A model generated the notes under the pieces. The model searched no databases, was not told the origin of the DNA, and saw only the letters and a list, made by a program, of their open reading frames with translations. 64,000 bases of DNA from Brachypterus glaber. Taxonomy: Eukaryota; Arthropoda; Insecta; Coleoptera; Kateretidae. The stretch is taken from NCBI GenBank assembly GCA_958510825.1, contig OY294049.1, positions 37,848,774 to 37,912,773 on the forward strand, written 5' to 3'. Positions 13,001-23,976 of the stretch are shown here, in pieces (position 1 is the first letter of the stretch; every line of letters starts with the position of its first letter). A program made the position numbers and the translations under genes.

Positions 13001-16000
13001 CATTCCATTATATATTATTCACAGTAAATGGTATATTGCATTTTCCCAAATACTTGAAAACAATTTTTTTCAAAAAAAAAATAAATAAATAAATAAAAAA
13101 CTAACAATTTTTAAGATGTTTTTTTATTTAAAAAAACCCTCATAACTTTTTTGTTGTTGGGGGGATTAATTTCAAAGTTGGTAGAATTGATCTTTATAAA
13201 TAAAGTAATTTTTCCTGAAAAAGTTACGTTAATCGGAATTTTCTTTCAGCTTTTTTCGATTTTTTAAAAAGTTTAACCCCCCATATATTTTTTGTTTTTG
13301 GGGGAATTTCTTTTTAACACAATAGGGATCTTCCCTTTGTAGAACTTGATTTTACCTGAAAATTTTAAGTCGATCGGATTACTCGTTCTTGAGTTATCGT
13401 GTTCCCGAAAATCGTGACATCGTCAGACGGACATAAAAAAAATATTTTTTTTTTATTTTGAAAGTGAAAATATGTAAAATAAATTACCTAATTGTAAAAC
13501 ACATTCAATAGGCTGAACATATCTTGGAATCATTTTTATTTTCTTGTCTGGAAATGCTAAATTTTTATTTATGTATTTGGAAATGGTATCATCGACTTTG
13601 TAGTTTGTTCCAATGGGTGGAAAAACTTCAGAATAACTGAAAAAATACACAATAAAATAACCAACAATACTTTTTATGGACAGCCCATATATTACGTAAC
13701 GCGCCTAGGGGGGGGGTCAGAGAAATTGTTACAGTTTGTGACAGGGGGGAGGGGGGGTCTAGGTAAACGTTACGTAACGAAATTTAATAAATTTAATGTT
13801 TATTTCCTAATCTTGGCAGATGTATTTTTATTTCAACATAAATTACTATTTAGTGGCCCATAATTCCCCTTTTCACACAAAAATTGACGAAACTATGCAT
13901 ATTTAAATAATATTGTAATCAGTAAAAAAACTGTTGACATTGATATTAAAAAAAAATCTTACGGCCCTGTTCTTTCGTGATCTTGCCGATGAATCATCGG
14001 CGATGATGGGAGATTTAGCTCAGCGGTCAATGGCATCGATATAGCCTGACACTGATCTAATCATCGTGAGTTCAAACCTCACTGGCGCCGATTGCCTTTT
14101 ACAGTTAATTAATAATTGAAATTTGGCGAAGGCGTACTCCCTAGATATATTGGTTCGAAAGTCAATTAAAGCCGGTGGTTCCCTCTACTACTAGCCCACA
14201 CAAGTCCTGGACTTAGGGGATGCTTAATTAAGTAGAATAGTACGAGGTTAAAAACAAACAAACAAATGATACATTTTCGCGCGGAATGTGAGTACAACAG
14301 AACACCAATGTGTGTACTATTTTGTGTACCTGTGCATAAACAATATACGTGTTATATGTGACACTCAGTGTAAAAAGAGGTACCTAGTATTTTTTCCCTG
14401 TGTGATATTGATTATAAATATTTTTTTAAAGTTTGAGTGATTTTTTCGTTTAAGTACAATAAGTGCTAAATGTATTATAATAAATATGTATCATTTTTAC
14501 ACTGTCTTTTTACCGTCTTGCATTATGCGGAATTCTGTATCAAGATATGTTAGAAAAAAAAAATACAAATTTTTATATTGTTACATGTTACACAGGGGGG
14601 AGGGGGGTGTTGGTAAATGTAAAAGTTTGTTACACAGGGGGGGAGGGGGTCAATTTTTTGAAAAATTGCGTTACGTAATATATGGACAGCCCCTTACCGA
14701 TATTCCTATAGTTCATACTTCAGAAAACAAAACGAAAAAAAAAAAGTTTGGACTTTTTTTTTACCTCATTTTCACCAAAAACAATCCCAGTCCAGAAATT
14801 TGGATAAGGAACCTATGGTCCAAATTTGAAGTCTGTCAAAGCCGAGGGGTTTATTTATTGAAAAAAGTGTACAAGGATTGTGAGAATCAAGGATTGTGGA
14901 TGATTGTCAATGATTGTCAAAAAGATTGTACAAAATTTTAAAGAAGATTGTTAAAGATTGTGGAAAGATTTCAGATGATTGTGGAAGATTGTAGATGATT
15001 GTGGAGGATTGTAGATGATTGTGGAGAAAGGAACTGTGAAGGATTGTAGAAGATTGTTACAAGGATTGTCCAATAAATAAACCCCTCGCTCAAAGCATTC
15101 TCGAGTTACTGCGGTCACTTCAGTTTGCTACAGATTGAATTTAGTCCTTACCTATACACATCTGAAATGCCTTGAATTCCTGTTACAGCTAAAGACATTT
15201 TAAGTTCCCTGATTTTTTTACCCAGTTCATCAGAGGCAGTTATAATTTTTAAACTGCATTCTTCGTTCGTTCCTATTGGATAAGGTGTAGCAATTTTTTT
15301 GTTCACCAAAACTTGCTCAAATTCGTCAAAATTAATTGAAAAGTCGAGTTTTAACTTTTCTTCAAGTAAAAATTTCAAGATTTTCTTGATTATAGCACGT
15401 TTTTCTTGAATGGTTCTTGTCTTAAAGTATACAGATACTTTTGCTGTACCATCGCGGAACCTAAAGTAAAACAAGCTGTAAAGATGTGTGACAATTTTTT
15501 TTTTCAGAAAAAAAAGCAAACATTTTCAAAAAAAGTTTCAAAATTTTTCAATTTTTTTTTAACTTTCTGCGAAAAACGAAAAATAAAAAAAAAAATAAAA
15601 ATTATAGTTTTTTAACTTTTCTAAAAGTTTAACCCCCCTTACCTTTGGGGGGGGGTTCTTCCCCCATAGAACTAGATTATTCCTGAAAATTTCAAGTCGA
15701 TCCAATTATCTGTTCTTGTTTACAAAAATCGTGACATCAGACGGACATTTCAAAAAAAAAGTTGCTTATTTTTTTATGAATCAAATTTATATCCAAGAAT
15801 TTTTTGTGAACGATTTTTGAAATATTTTGAAAATTTGAAACTAGTTACCGTATATTATTCTAGCTCAGGCGCTGTAAATATTCTAAAAAAGATCAAATTT
15901 TTGGAACAGTTTTTTTTATTAAATGTGAAGACAAAACATTTTATACCTCGATCGTGAAAATCGGCCCGATAGTTCAGGCTTTAGAGGGGAACAAACTTGT

Positions 16001-19000
16001 ACACCTTATTATTCCTTTTTTCGCGTCGCCTTAGGAAACGTTCAAGTATTATGTAACGCAAAATTTGGCCACCCCCCTAGAGCGTTACGTAATATTTGAA
16101 CGTTCCCTTAGTCTGATAAAATATAAATTCATATTAAATAAAATAACTTTTTAAATATTTTCTTTTGGATTCACGGCCACGCTCACGCTCATTGCTAACT
16201 ATTTTACCTTCTGTCACTGGCAAGATTGCCCCAAAACTGCCTAAATTTTTCAGCTACAACATGTTCATCCAAAGAAGGCCCCAATATAATAATATTAAAT
16301 GCGTTCTCAGGATTTAAATTTATTCCAAATAGAACAGACAGACTGCCAGATTCATCATATACAATTCTTGGTACCAAGTTCAATATTCTTTTATCCAATC
16401 CTTTTTTTAGAAAGTTCTTTACATATCTGATGGGAATAAGATTATGATGTCCTAGATTTTTTGCTTTTACCTTATCTTCAATTAAAAGATTTTCTAGTTT
16501 TGGTAATTGCTTCAAACTAAAAATAAATATAGTTATTTATAAAGGAAATAGAATACTATTAAAAAAAGTTTTTTTTTAATTTGGAAATAATGAGGACACT
16601 ATTTCAGTAGAGCCGGACTACTGAGCTCAAGTTTCAGTTAAAAAAAGGACGGATGTAGCCTTCTTGGCACCAGAATTCAGTGCATCGAATTCGCCATCTT
16701 TTATGATGTTTTGTTTGTTTGTTTGTTTGTTTTTTTTAACCTCGTACTATTCTACTTAATTAAGCATCCCCTAAGTCCAGGACTTGTGTGGGCTAGTAGT
16801 AGAGGGAACCACCGGCTTTAATTGACTTTCGAACCAATATATCTAGGGAGTACGCCTTCGCCAAATTTCAATTATTAATTAACTGAAAAAGGCAATCGGC
16901 GCCAGTGAGGTTTGAACTCACGATCATTAGATCAGTTTCAGGCTATATCGATGCCATTGACCACTGAGCTAAATCTCCCATGTGACTTTTGTATTTTTGT
17001 TTTGCCATCTTTTATGATGTGTCTAGAGTATTTTTATATTAATGTTTTATGTACCATCGTTTTCATAATAAACGCTTACACCTAAAAATGTTACAGATTA
17101 TATTGAACTTTATCAAGGTCTCTTTGACATTTATTTGTCAAATATTATTATGACATTACTTGTCAAAATAATTCACATTAGTTATGCCGCAGCTTACAAA
17201 TTATCAAAAATGTATTATAACAGCAAGAATAAATGACGGGATAAGTGTACGTGAAATAGCCACTGAATTAAATGTTGTAAACAGCACTATAATGCGAGCA
17301 AAGAAAAAACTTGAGGAAACTGGACAGATTAGCAGAAAGCGGGGTTCTGATCGAAGTAGAATGAGTAGTGCAGAAGAAGATATGCAATTAATGAATTATC
17401 TGCGGGAAAACCCTTTCCATACCGGAGTCAGAGCGAGGGAAGAAACTAACTTTCCTGGGTGATAATGCTGAAAAATTACGACAGGCCATCATTGAGGCTT
17501 GGCACGCAAAAATTACACCAAATTACACAAACCAACTGTTAGAATTACAAAGAAGATTTTTTTATTTTTGATATCTTAAAATAAGTCACTCTTGATGATG
17601 TTTTTTTTTTCTTTATATTTTTGAAGACACTATTTTGAAGAAAAAAACATTATCCCATGAACCGTAAGAGTTGTACAAAAAGCGCTTAGTGTTTTGTGAG
17701 TTTAAAATCAAGCAGGGCAAGGTATGGAGACATACTGTATAAATATCATTTATAATAAAATTTGTTAACCTTTTTGCTTATAAGCATATATGCTTAAAGA
17801 CAGTTATAGGACTTGCACTATATAATATAGACTGTACTTTAACCTTACTTAATTATTACGGAAAATGTCAGTGTCAATCTTAGTAAAGTACATATACCAC
17901 AACTAAAAATTTAAAATGTTGGGGTACCTCAGGGTTCTGTGATGTGAGCGTTTTCTATGAAAATGATGGTACAAGTTAAAGTGAACCATAGATATGGTTA
18001 TTAATCGTGTGAACTATTGAATTTTAAATTGATAATAATGGGCGTTTCAAGTTTTTTTATTTTGTGTTTTTAATGATAACTTTTTATAATAGCGTGGAAG
18101 TTACTACAACAGTAATTTATCAGTGATAGTGCGCAAGTCAGGATACATATCCGATTAGTACATGCGCACTGGAAACGTCATGATTATATAGAGAAACCCT
18201 GGTTAATTATTCGGAAGAAAAAGACCAAATAAATTGAGAGAGAGAGAGCTCAAGTTTACAGATTTAGTATCCTAAGGAAGAGTATTTTAGAAAAAAATAA
18301 GTAAAACTTTGTTATACACTGTACACTTACTTTAAAATTAAGTCATATTGCAAATAAAAAGGAATCCTTGTAATAAACAGATTATGAAAAGAGTTCACTC
18401 TATTATCATCCAAATGTTTTAGGGCGAGTTCAGATTCCAGTTGAACTTTTTTATAAAAATCATAATCAAAATGAGCTGCTACATTATAACAACCTGATTT
18501 ATCCAATATAATAATATCAAATTCTTCTTTAAAATTGTTCAAAATATCCTGATCCACATTCTCACATATACTGATGGGATTTTTGTATAAATCCACATTT
18601 ATAATAAAACTCCAAAAATTTCTTATGACTTGATATGAACTCATATGCTTGTTAATCTTGCGTTTTGTGGTTAAATATACTATTAAATATAGAACTAAGT
18701 CCTCTGTTAAAGAACCTAAACCATTATTGAGTTCCCTTTGTCTCATCCATACCAACAATAACTTCACACCTTCTTGTATGTTAGTTTGTTCATTTAAAGT
18801 TGTTTTTATGTATGTATTATTCAATGAAAGGGTATAATCATGTAGTAATGTACTATTATACATGACAGTTGCTGTATTTTTTAAGTTATCTAAGGTTTTA
18901 AATGATATATCTTCGAACAAATCTGCTTTAAAATTATTTTGTTTAGGTAAGAACCTCGATGGTTTAAAATAATCTTCTGTTGGTACTATATGGATATTAA

Positions 19001-19859
19001 TAGATACTTTATCACATTCTTTAGGTACCAGATTTAAAATTGGAATTAACATGTTGTTTTCATGGAATTTTACATAAATATTACAAGACTGATCTTTTTT
19101 CAAAAGATTTTCATATATGTAAAGCAAATAGTAATATTTTTTAGTCAAATATCTATTATTTTGGTAATCCTTTAGACAAAAACATTCCTGTGGCATTTTA
19201 AGCATGATACTAAACTCTAAATTTGGACCCGGTAAAGAGTTGTTTTCATATAAACCAAAGGTTTCGATACCTTCAGGTTTTAATAGTTTTATTGCAACAT
19301 CTTGGTCTGTTTTATATATATTTTTATGCTTTGATAGTTTATTTATCATATTATCCAGTTTTGTCATTTTATTTTTTGATATTGGTTTTATTTTTGATAG
19401 AAGAAATTCATTATATTCTGGTAATTCTTCTACATTATTTTTGAATTGTTCAAACCAGTTTGCAATAAATTTTTTTCTTTTATTTTTTATTCCTATTTCA
19501 GAAACCAACTCCTGAATTTGCAATCGAAAGAGATTATTATTGAATAAGTTTTCTGTTTCTTTGAGCTCATTCAGTTCCTCGACTGTAGGAGCTTTGTATA
19601 AGTGATTCTTACTTTTCTTTTTTCCATCCTCTGATATATCTTCATATTTTACCTTTTTAGATTTATTTTCTGTAGATTGTACTTTCCGTTTATTGTTGGA
19701 CACCGTTTCTTCTTCCTCAGGATCATCAGTGGACTCTTCCTCACTGCCTGATTCATCAACCATATCTTCAAATAGCTGTAAAATCACAAATTGTAATTAT
19801 TTTACGCTGATTTTGTATTTAAAACATTAGTATAATACCTCAGCATTAAATTCAACCAT
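10029..19859 (-). CDS. Nol6: Nucleolar protein 6 (Nrap family)
   Basis: Component of the small-subunit processome with a non-catalytic nucleotidyltransferase-like fold; it acts in the nucleolus in pre-rRNA processing. Nine exons: 19859-19839, 19775-18331, 16516-16208, 15460-15152, 13636-13488, 12961-12658, 11282-11029, 10919-10411 and 10148-10029. They sum to 3420 nt (1139 residues; human 1146), and every junction keeps phase. Residues 8-60 are acidic and Lys-rich, typical of nucleolar proteins. Family landmarks in order: LYKAPTVEELNELKETENLF, LPGPNLEFSIMLKMP, KLLLVWMRQRELNNGLGSL, EKFRQFWGN, YSEVFPP, SYGPGTALIKRWFRSQ, GSFLRFLKFISEFEW and GEFALFFHDTFGGNTIGLLW. A minus-strand AATAAA lies about 31 nt after the stop (9998-9993). 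The exon 3/4, 4/5 and 2/3 introns hold two SINE copies, a Tc1 relic and other repeats. Confidence 0.96.
11971..12005. repeat. TTTA microsatellite
   Basis: Run of ATTT/TTTA units with one slip, in Nol6 intron 6. Confidence 0.9.
12978..13440. repeat. Interspersed repeat CGTGAAGATATGTAATGCTA (copy 1)
   Basis: Begins with CGTGAAGATATGTAATGCTA and CGCATTCCATTATA, passes GTTTAACCCCCCATA and ends near ATCGTGACATCGTCAGACGG. A copy at 42499-42850 and a 3' part at 15625-15755 share the order of blocks. No coding sequence; identity of the parent element unknown. In Nol6 intron 5. Confidence 0.7.
13676..14694. mobile_element. TIR element with CATATATTACGTAACGC ends, hosting a SINE
   Basis: The left end (CCATATATTACGTAACGCG) and right end (GCGTTACGTAATATATGG) are inverted. 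Both subterminal regions carry long G-runs (ACAGGGGGGAGGGG). The SINE 14008-14265 sits inside. The ATTACGTAACGC core is shared with the short MITEs at 1500, 16031, 60147 and 60981. In Nol6 intron 4. Confidence 0.7.
14008..14265 (+). mobile_element. tRNA-derived SINE, copy 1
   Basis: The head is tRNA-like (GGGAGATTTAGCTCAGCGGT) with an A box (TAGCTCAGCGG) and a B box (GAGTTCAAACC). A body with GGTTCCCTCTACTACTAGCC follows and the tail is (AAAC)n. It is the same sequence in opposite orientation as the copy at 16710-17003. A 5-bp ATGAT flanks both sides, too short to be convincing. It is inserted inside the TIR element 13676-14694. Confidence 0.85.
14842..15092. repeat. Degenerate GATTGT satellite bounded by inverted repeats
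   Basis: About 20 imperfect copies of a 9-12 bp unit of the form GATTGTNNA. They are bounded by GAGGGGTTTATTTATTG on the left and CAATAAATAAACCCCTC on the right. In Nol6 intron 4. Confidence 0.8.
16031..16110. mobile_element. MITE, same CGTTCAAGTATTACG family (copy 2, short)
   Basis: An 80-bp element with ends TTAGGAAACGTTCAAGTATT and its complement ending CGTTCCCTTA. In Nol6 intron 3. Confidence 0.8.
16710..17003 (-). mobile_element. tRNA-derived SINE, copy 2, with 17-bp target duplication
   Basis: Minus-strand copy of the SINE at 14008-14265, with the same A and B boxes, body and AAAC tail. It is flanked by a perfect 17-bp target-site duplication GCCATCTTTTATGATGT at 16693-16709 and 17004-17020, the hallmark of LINE-mediated insertion. 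Between the 5' duplication and the tRNA head lie about 22 extra bases rich in A. In Nol6 intron 2. Confidence 0.9.
17184..17571 (+). pseudogene. Gutted Tc1/mariner-like transposase relic
   Basis: The start encodes a helix-turn-helix N-terminus (MPQLTNYQKCIITARINDGI, SVREIATELNVVNSTIMRA). After residue 92 the frame stops, and a shifted frame continues as NAEKLRQAIIEAWHAKITPN, which resembles the extreme C-terminus of Tc1 transposases. The whole DDE catalytic core is missing, so this is an internally deleted, inactive copy. It lies in Nol6 intron 2, sense to plus. Terminal repeats were not defined. Confidence 0.65.
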
Positions 19860-19934
19860 TATTATTTAGAAATTATTACAACTATATCAGAAAACCACTA
19901 CAAAACACAAACTTTGAAGCATGTCAACAATTTC

Positions 19935-19940
19935 CACGTG
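19935..19940. promoter_or_regulatory. Canonical E-box upstream of Nol6
   Basis: CACGTG lies 76 bp upstream of the Nol6 start codon. Ribosome-biogenesis genes are classic Myc/Max targets through this site, and the position is right for a proximal element. That it functions is an inference; other CACGTG copies in the window sit in repeats. Confidence 0.4.
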
Positions 19941-20256
19941 TTTTTAGTGTATTTGTTTTTGTCACTAGTTTAAGTTGGCTATGGGACATTTAAACTATTG
20001 CTTAATTCATAATTCCCATAATAGAAAAATTTCATTTTATTTGGTCAAATGAAAGCCGGTGAGGACTGGTTGGTTAGCCTTATATATTTTTTGCTAGCAG
20101 CTGAAACCAAATCGGTCGGGCTGAAATTTTGTACGTTAATGCAGCATGGCTGTCTTTAGAGCTCTATAGTTTCAAACCTGTAACTATAAATTCCCTAAAA
20201 ATGAATTTTTGTCACGTGGAACAAAAAATACGCAAAATTATTAATGAATATCTACC

Positions 20257-20465
20257 ATAGGCGCCGACTCCAGGGGCCATGCCCCGTGGACTCATGGCAG
20301 GGGAACGGACTCCCTTGGAATATACTTTTTAAAATGTTATAAAAGCTTTACAATGTTTAAATATATTTTGTCTTTTTTTCATTTAATAAAAATGTATTTT
20401 TTATAAATTTTTTTCTTCAAAAAAATTTGGACCCCCTCAGGGATTTTGAAAAGTCGGCGCCTATA
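20257..20465. mobile_element. MITE with ATAGGCGCCGACT ends
   Basis: ATAGGCGCCGACTCCAGGGG on the left, AAAAGTCGGCGCCTATA on the right. Short TIR, AT-rich centre. Confidence 0.75.
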
Positions 20466-21312
20466 ATACCTACATAAAACAGCCTAATGAGAAAATCTTC
20501 ACACACAGTGGCTGTCAAATTTATCAGTGAGCCAAAAGTTCCCACAGTTGGGTTATAAAGAAAAAAAAATAGCACTTTTTTACTAAAAAAAAAAAACAAA
20601 TCGAACCTTCATGTAATAAATTATTTAAAAATTTATTGGGATGGATTTTCTCGATTTTCCTTAAAAAACTTTTTTTTGCTTTTTTTTTTAATCGATCAAG
20701 CGGAGGAAATTTTGTACCCAAATTTAAATTAGGTAAATGTAAAATATAAATAAAACAAATTCTCATGATTAGTGTATTTTTATTTACAAGTTGAAACTAA
20801 CACTCATAAAAAAGTTTAATTTTACAGTATTTGTTTAATTTTTCATTTTATTTTTAGCACTGAATTGATTCAAATACTAGTCTTTTTTTACTTTCGAACA
20901 ACCATAGTTGCAACAGTTGAAAAAAACTCAAGTGGTTGTTCTTTGTATAAAAGCAAAATTAAATATTACAGTCTTAAATTGTAATTAAAAATGCTAAGTT
21001 TTAACAAAATTTGTTATTTAATAATATTTTTTTATAATGTATCCCTGTTAAAGAAAAACAAGTAGAGACCAGTAAAGAACAGTAGAAAACGAATCGGAAT
21101 CTTATGGATCCAACTGTTTTTCTTTTAAAAGGGATGTGCTGCACTAAAAACATAATATTATTACGTTATTGGCACAGTATTTTTTATCAACAATAGCCAA
21201 GTATTACCTAATAGGTTGTATCATACTTCATTTATTTGTTGTCAGGTTCAATGGAGCTCTCTACAACTAGAATTATGAAACAAAATACGTCTACCCTATC
21301 TCTATCTCATTT

Positions 21313-21403
21313 GTGCTACACTTTCCAGCCAACCAAATAAATACTGTATTTGTTTTTCATAAACAAATACAGTATTTATTTGGTTGGCCGGAAAGTGTAG
21401 CAC
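21313..21403. mobile_element. Near-perfect 91-bp palindrome
   Basis: The arms GTGCTACACTTTCCAGCCAA plus CCAAATAAATACTGTATTTG match their inverted copy over about 43 bp with one mismatch. The loop is only a few bases. A diverged second copy is at 21502-21584. Confidence 0.9.
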
Positions 21404-21501
21404 TGAGCGGCACGAACATAGCTAACGTGAATCTGTAGAATAAGATAATTCTACTAAAATTTAGATGGCGCCAGTAATTTCTTTAATAAAAATAATATAG
21501 G

Positions 21502-21584
21502 TACACTTTTCGCCCGGCCAAGTAAATATTGTATTTGTTCAACAAAGAACAAATACAGAATTTGTTTGGTTGGGTGTAAGTGTA
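21502..21584. mobile_element. Diverged copy of the CCAAATAAATACTGTATTTG palindrome
   Basis: TACACTTTTCGCCCGGCCAA then GTAAATATTGTATTTGTTC, inverted on the right as GAACAAATACAGAATTTGTT. Same layout as 21313-21403. Confidence 0.75.
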
Positions 21585-21731
21585 TGTATGTGTTCTATCC
21601 TTTTTGGGTAGAACTTTTGTCCCTGTCTAATCTAACGGGAGAAATCGCCATTAAATCTAAATTATATTATAATTATAATTATTATAACTACAATCTACAC
21701 AACAAAAATAGAAGAAACAAAATGCTGTTAT

Positions 21732-21865
21732 ATATGACCCCAGTAACACAGTAGCTATATTTATCTCTTACCGCTCTTTTACAGCAATATTACAGCCATA
21801 TGGCTGTTATTTTGCCGCGAAAGAGCGCTAAGAGATACTTTATAGCTACTGTGTTACTTGGGGAT
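21732..21865. mobile_element. MITE with GTAACACAGTAGCTATA arms
   Basis: GTAACACAGTAGCTATATTT on the left and TATAGCTACTGTGTTAC on the right, with TATCTCTTA/TAAGAGATA and CGCTCTTT/AAAGAGCG continuing inward. Confidence 0.85.
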
Positions 21866-22948
21866 ACCTATGCAGGGCCGTAAAGAGGAAATCGGGGCCC
21901 GGGTTACTACCCTACGATAAAAACTTTTTTTACCTCCTCAAAAAATTTTATGACTAAAAATTAAAAAATTCGGACCCCCTCAGAACTCAGCGTCCGGGGT
22001 AAAAGCCCCCGACCCCTTCCCTCTCGACGGCCCTAATGATATAACCTGTTAGTACTGAGCTATCATTATGAATAATTAAAACCTAAAATTATGTATCCCT
22101 AAATTTTTGATACATGAAAACAATAAAAGTACTAATTATCATGGTTGTCCAAAAACATTGTGTGTCCCATGTCCGCAACTATCCTTTGCTGCCTTTTGAA
22201 GGCTTGTTGAAACAGTGTAAAATATATGTTCAAAAAACAATATATATACCTACCTGATTTAAAAGGAACCACGCTAGATAAGGAGCCAAGGACCATTTTT
22301 GCCAAAACTTTTTTCAAGCATACGTCATCTAAGAGACGAAATACGAACTAATAAAATGAACGTTCCACTTTCACTTCTTATCTGCGGTATTACCTTTATA
22401 TTAAAAAGTGCCTTGAAATGGCACTTGGTCCTATTTACACATACGAGGTCCAAATATAGTATTTTATAAATAAATATAAATTTAATCTTTAAAATTCTTG
22501 CGGCTTTTTGCTTAAACTAAAACTAAAATCGAAAATTAAAGAGTTTTTTATTTTATTTTTGGCTGGAAATAATAAATTTTTACATCTTGATACTTTTTTA
22601 TAACAATGAAAAAATATTTTGAGATGAGGTATTTATAAAAGCCTCAGGCGATTTTTTATTACAGACATGGGTCTTTTAAATGGTCCGGACCATCTCCAGT
22701 GACAGTCTAATTTTTTTGCTTGCATAAACAAAAACGCAGCATCTCGAAATAAAAAAAAATAAGCGGAGGGAACAAAAAATATCGTCTGATATGGCAAAAT
22801 AAAGTTAAAGTTCTTGTTATTTTGCTCAAATCCCCTTGAAATCTAAATCGTTCTTAAAAAAAATTCTTTCCTGGTGTATATATAACTACTTGCGCAAAAT
22901 ATGAGCACTAACTACCAGCATAGTTAGCTTATAACTGGGTGTCTTGTC

Positions 22949-23108
22949 CACTTTCCAACAAGAACGGCGAGGTGACGTATGACTATCGCGTTGCCGTGGG
23001 TTGGTTACTCACATAATCCACTGCTTTTAATAAAATAGGACAACATATTATGTAAGTAAACAACCCAGGGCCATTCGATAGTAATTTGTCTACTCGCCGT
23101 TCCTGTAG
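22949..23108. mobile_element. Palindromic MITE, GGGTTGTTTACTCAC family (copy 1)
   Basis: CACTTTCCAACAAGAACGGC, GGTTGGTTACTCACATAATC, centre TTTTAATAAAATAGGACAAC, then the inverted arm. Same family as 43471-43620. Confidence 0.8.
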
Positions 23109-23976
23109 TGCGGCGCCAATCCTCCAATCTAGTGTCTTTAACTAGAAGTCCTAGTGATGCATTGATTTTTCAAAGAATTTTAATTTTTTGTACTGTTTTT
23201 GTCGAAGTAAAAGAAATCGAAAAGAAAAACTTAAATTTTGTCAATAATAGTACTATTTTTGAAAAAAAAAAAACAGTGTTTCTGCATATTCACTTGTGGG
23301 AGCAGCATTGTTTCACAATTATGGGGGATATATACAATAGGGAATGTTTTATATGTATGACATTTATAGAATGTAATAAAATATTGATATTACTAATAGT
23401 AATTTACCAAATTATAAGTATAGGAAAAAAAATAATATATTTTTATAAAAATTAACCTTTTGTCAAAAAACAATCGTTTAAGATTATGGTTAAATCTGAC
23501 ATTGGTATATTCTTGCAACATTCATATAATTTTTTTTCTTTGGAAAATACTCCAATAAATTATTCGTAACTAATTAACATAGTTTAACCCACTTTTATTC
23601 AGTTAATTATCAGAATCCCGAACAATGAGTTTATCAAGTCAAACATGTTCCTTTGAGCCGGATCCACTAGCCACTTTGATTCTTTTCATAATTTGATTAT
23701 TTTACTATTATTGTTTTTTGTAAAGAATTCACTAGAACAAACAAACACTAAATGTCAGAAGAAATTAACTGTCGGAAATGAGCAATAATACCAAATTAAC
23801 GTGTCTTTAACATAGTCTTTAAATCCGGATCTTGATAAAATCATTGTACAGGATTCCGATTTTTTTCTGCTTTCTGCATACTTACCAAAATAAAACAAAC
23901 AACAAACAACGAAACACAAAAAAAGTCACGTGTGAAATAATATAGCATACATTTATAAATTTAAAATCACAATAAA

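Larger units (their letters stand above)
19860..23976. other. Intergenic region Nol6-Syvn1, transposon-rich
   Basis: 4.1 kb between the Nol6 start and the Syvn1 stop. It holds at least five palindromic elements (20257-20465, 21313-21403, 21502-21584, 21732-21865, 22949-23108) and an element with AGGGCCGT ends around 21880-22035. No protein-coding gene is recognised, apart from a doubtful exon-like frame near 22255-22325. Confidence 0.6.

Noticed and set aside
14008..14100. tRNA gene candidate with A and B boxes
   Set aside because: A second, longer copy with the same non-tRNA body, AAAC tail and target duplication shows it is a SINE head, not a functional tRNA gene.
14486..14941. 151-codon plus-strand frame
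   Set aside because: Runs through the G-rich transposon end, repeat sequence and the GATTGT satellite; no domain.
22255..22325. Exon-like minus-strand frame (DVCLKKVLAKMVLGSLSSVV) between an AG and a GTAGGT donor
   Set aside because: Only about 24 codons, no neighbouring exons or known family; chance splice-like signals are common in this AT-rich DNA.
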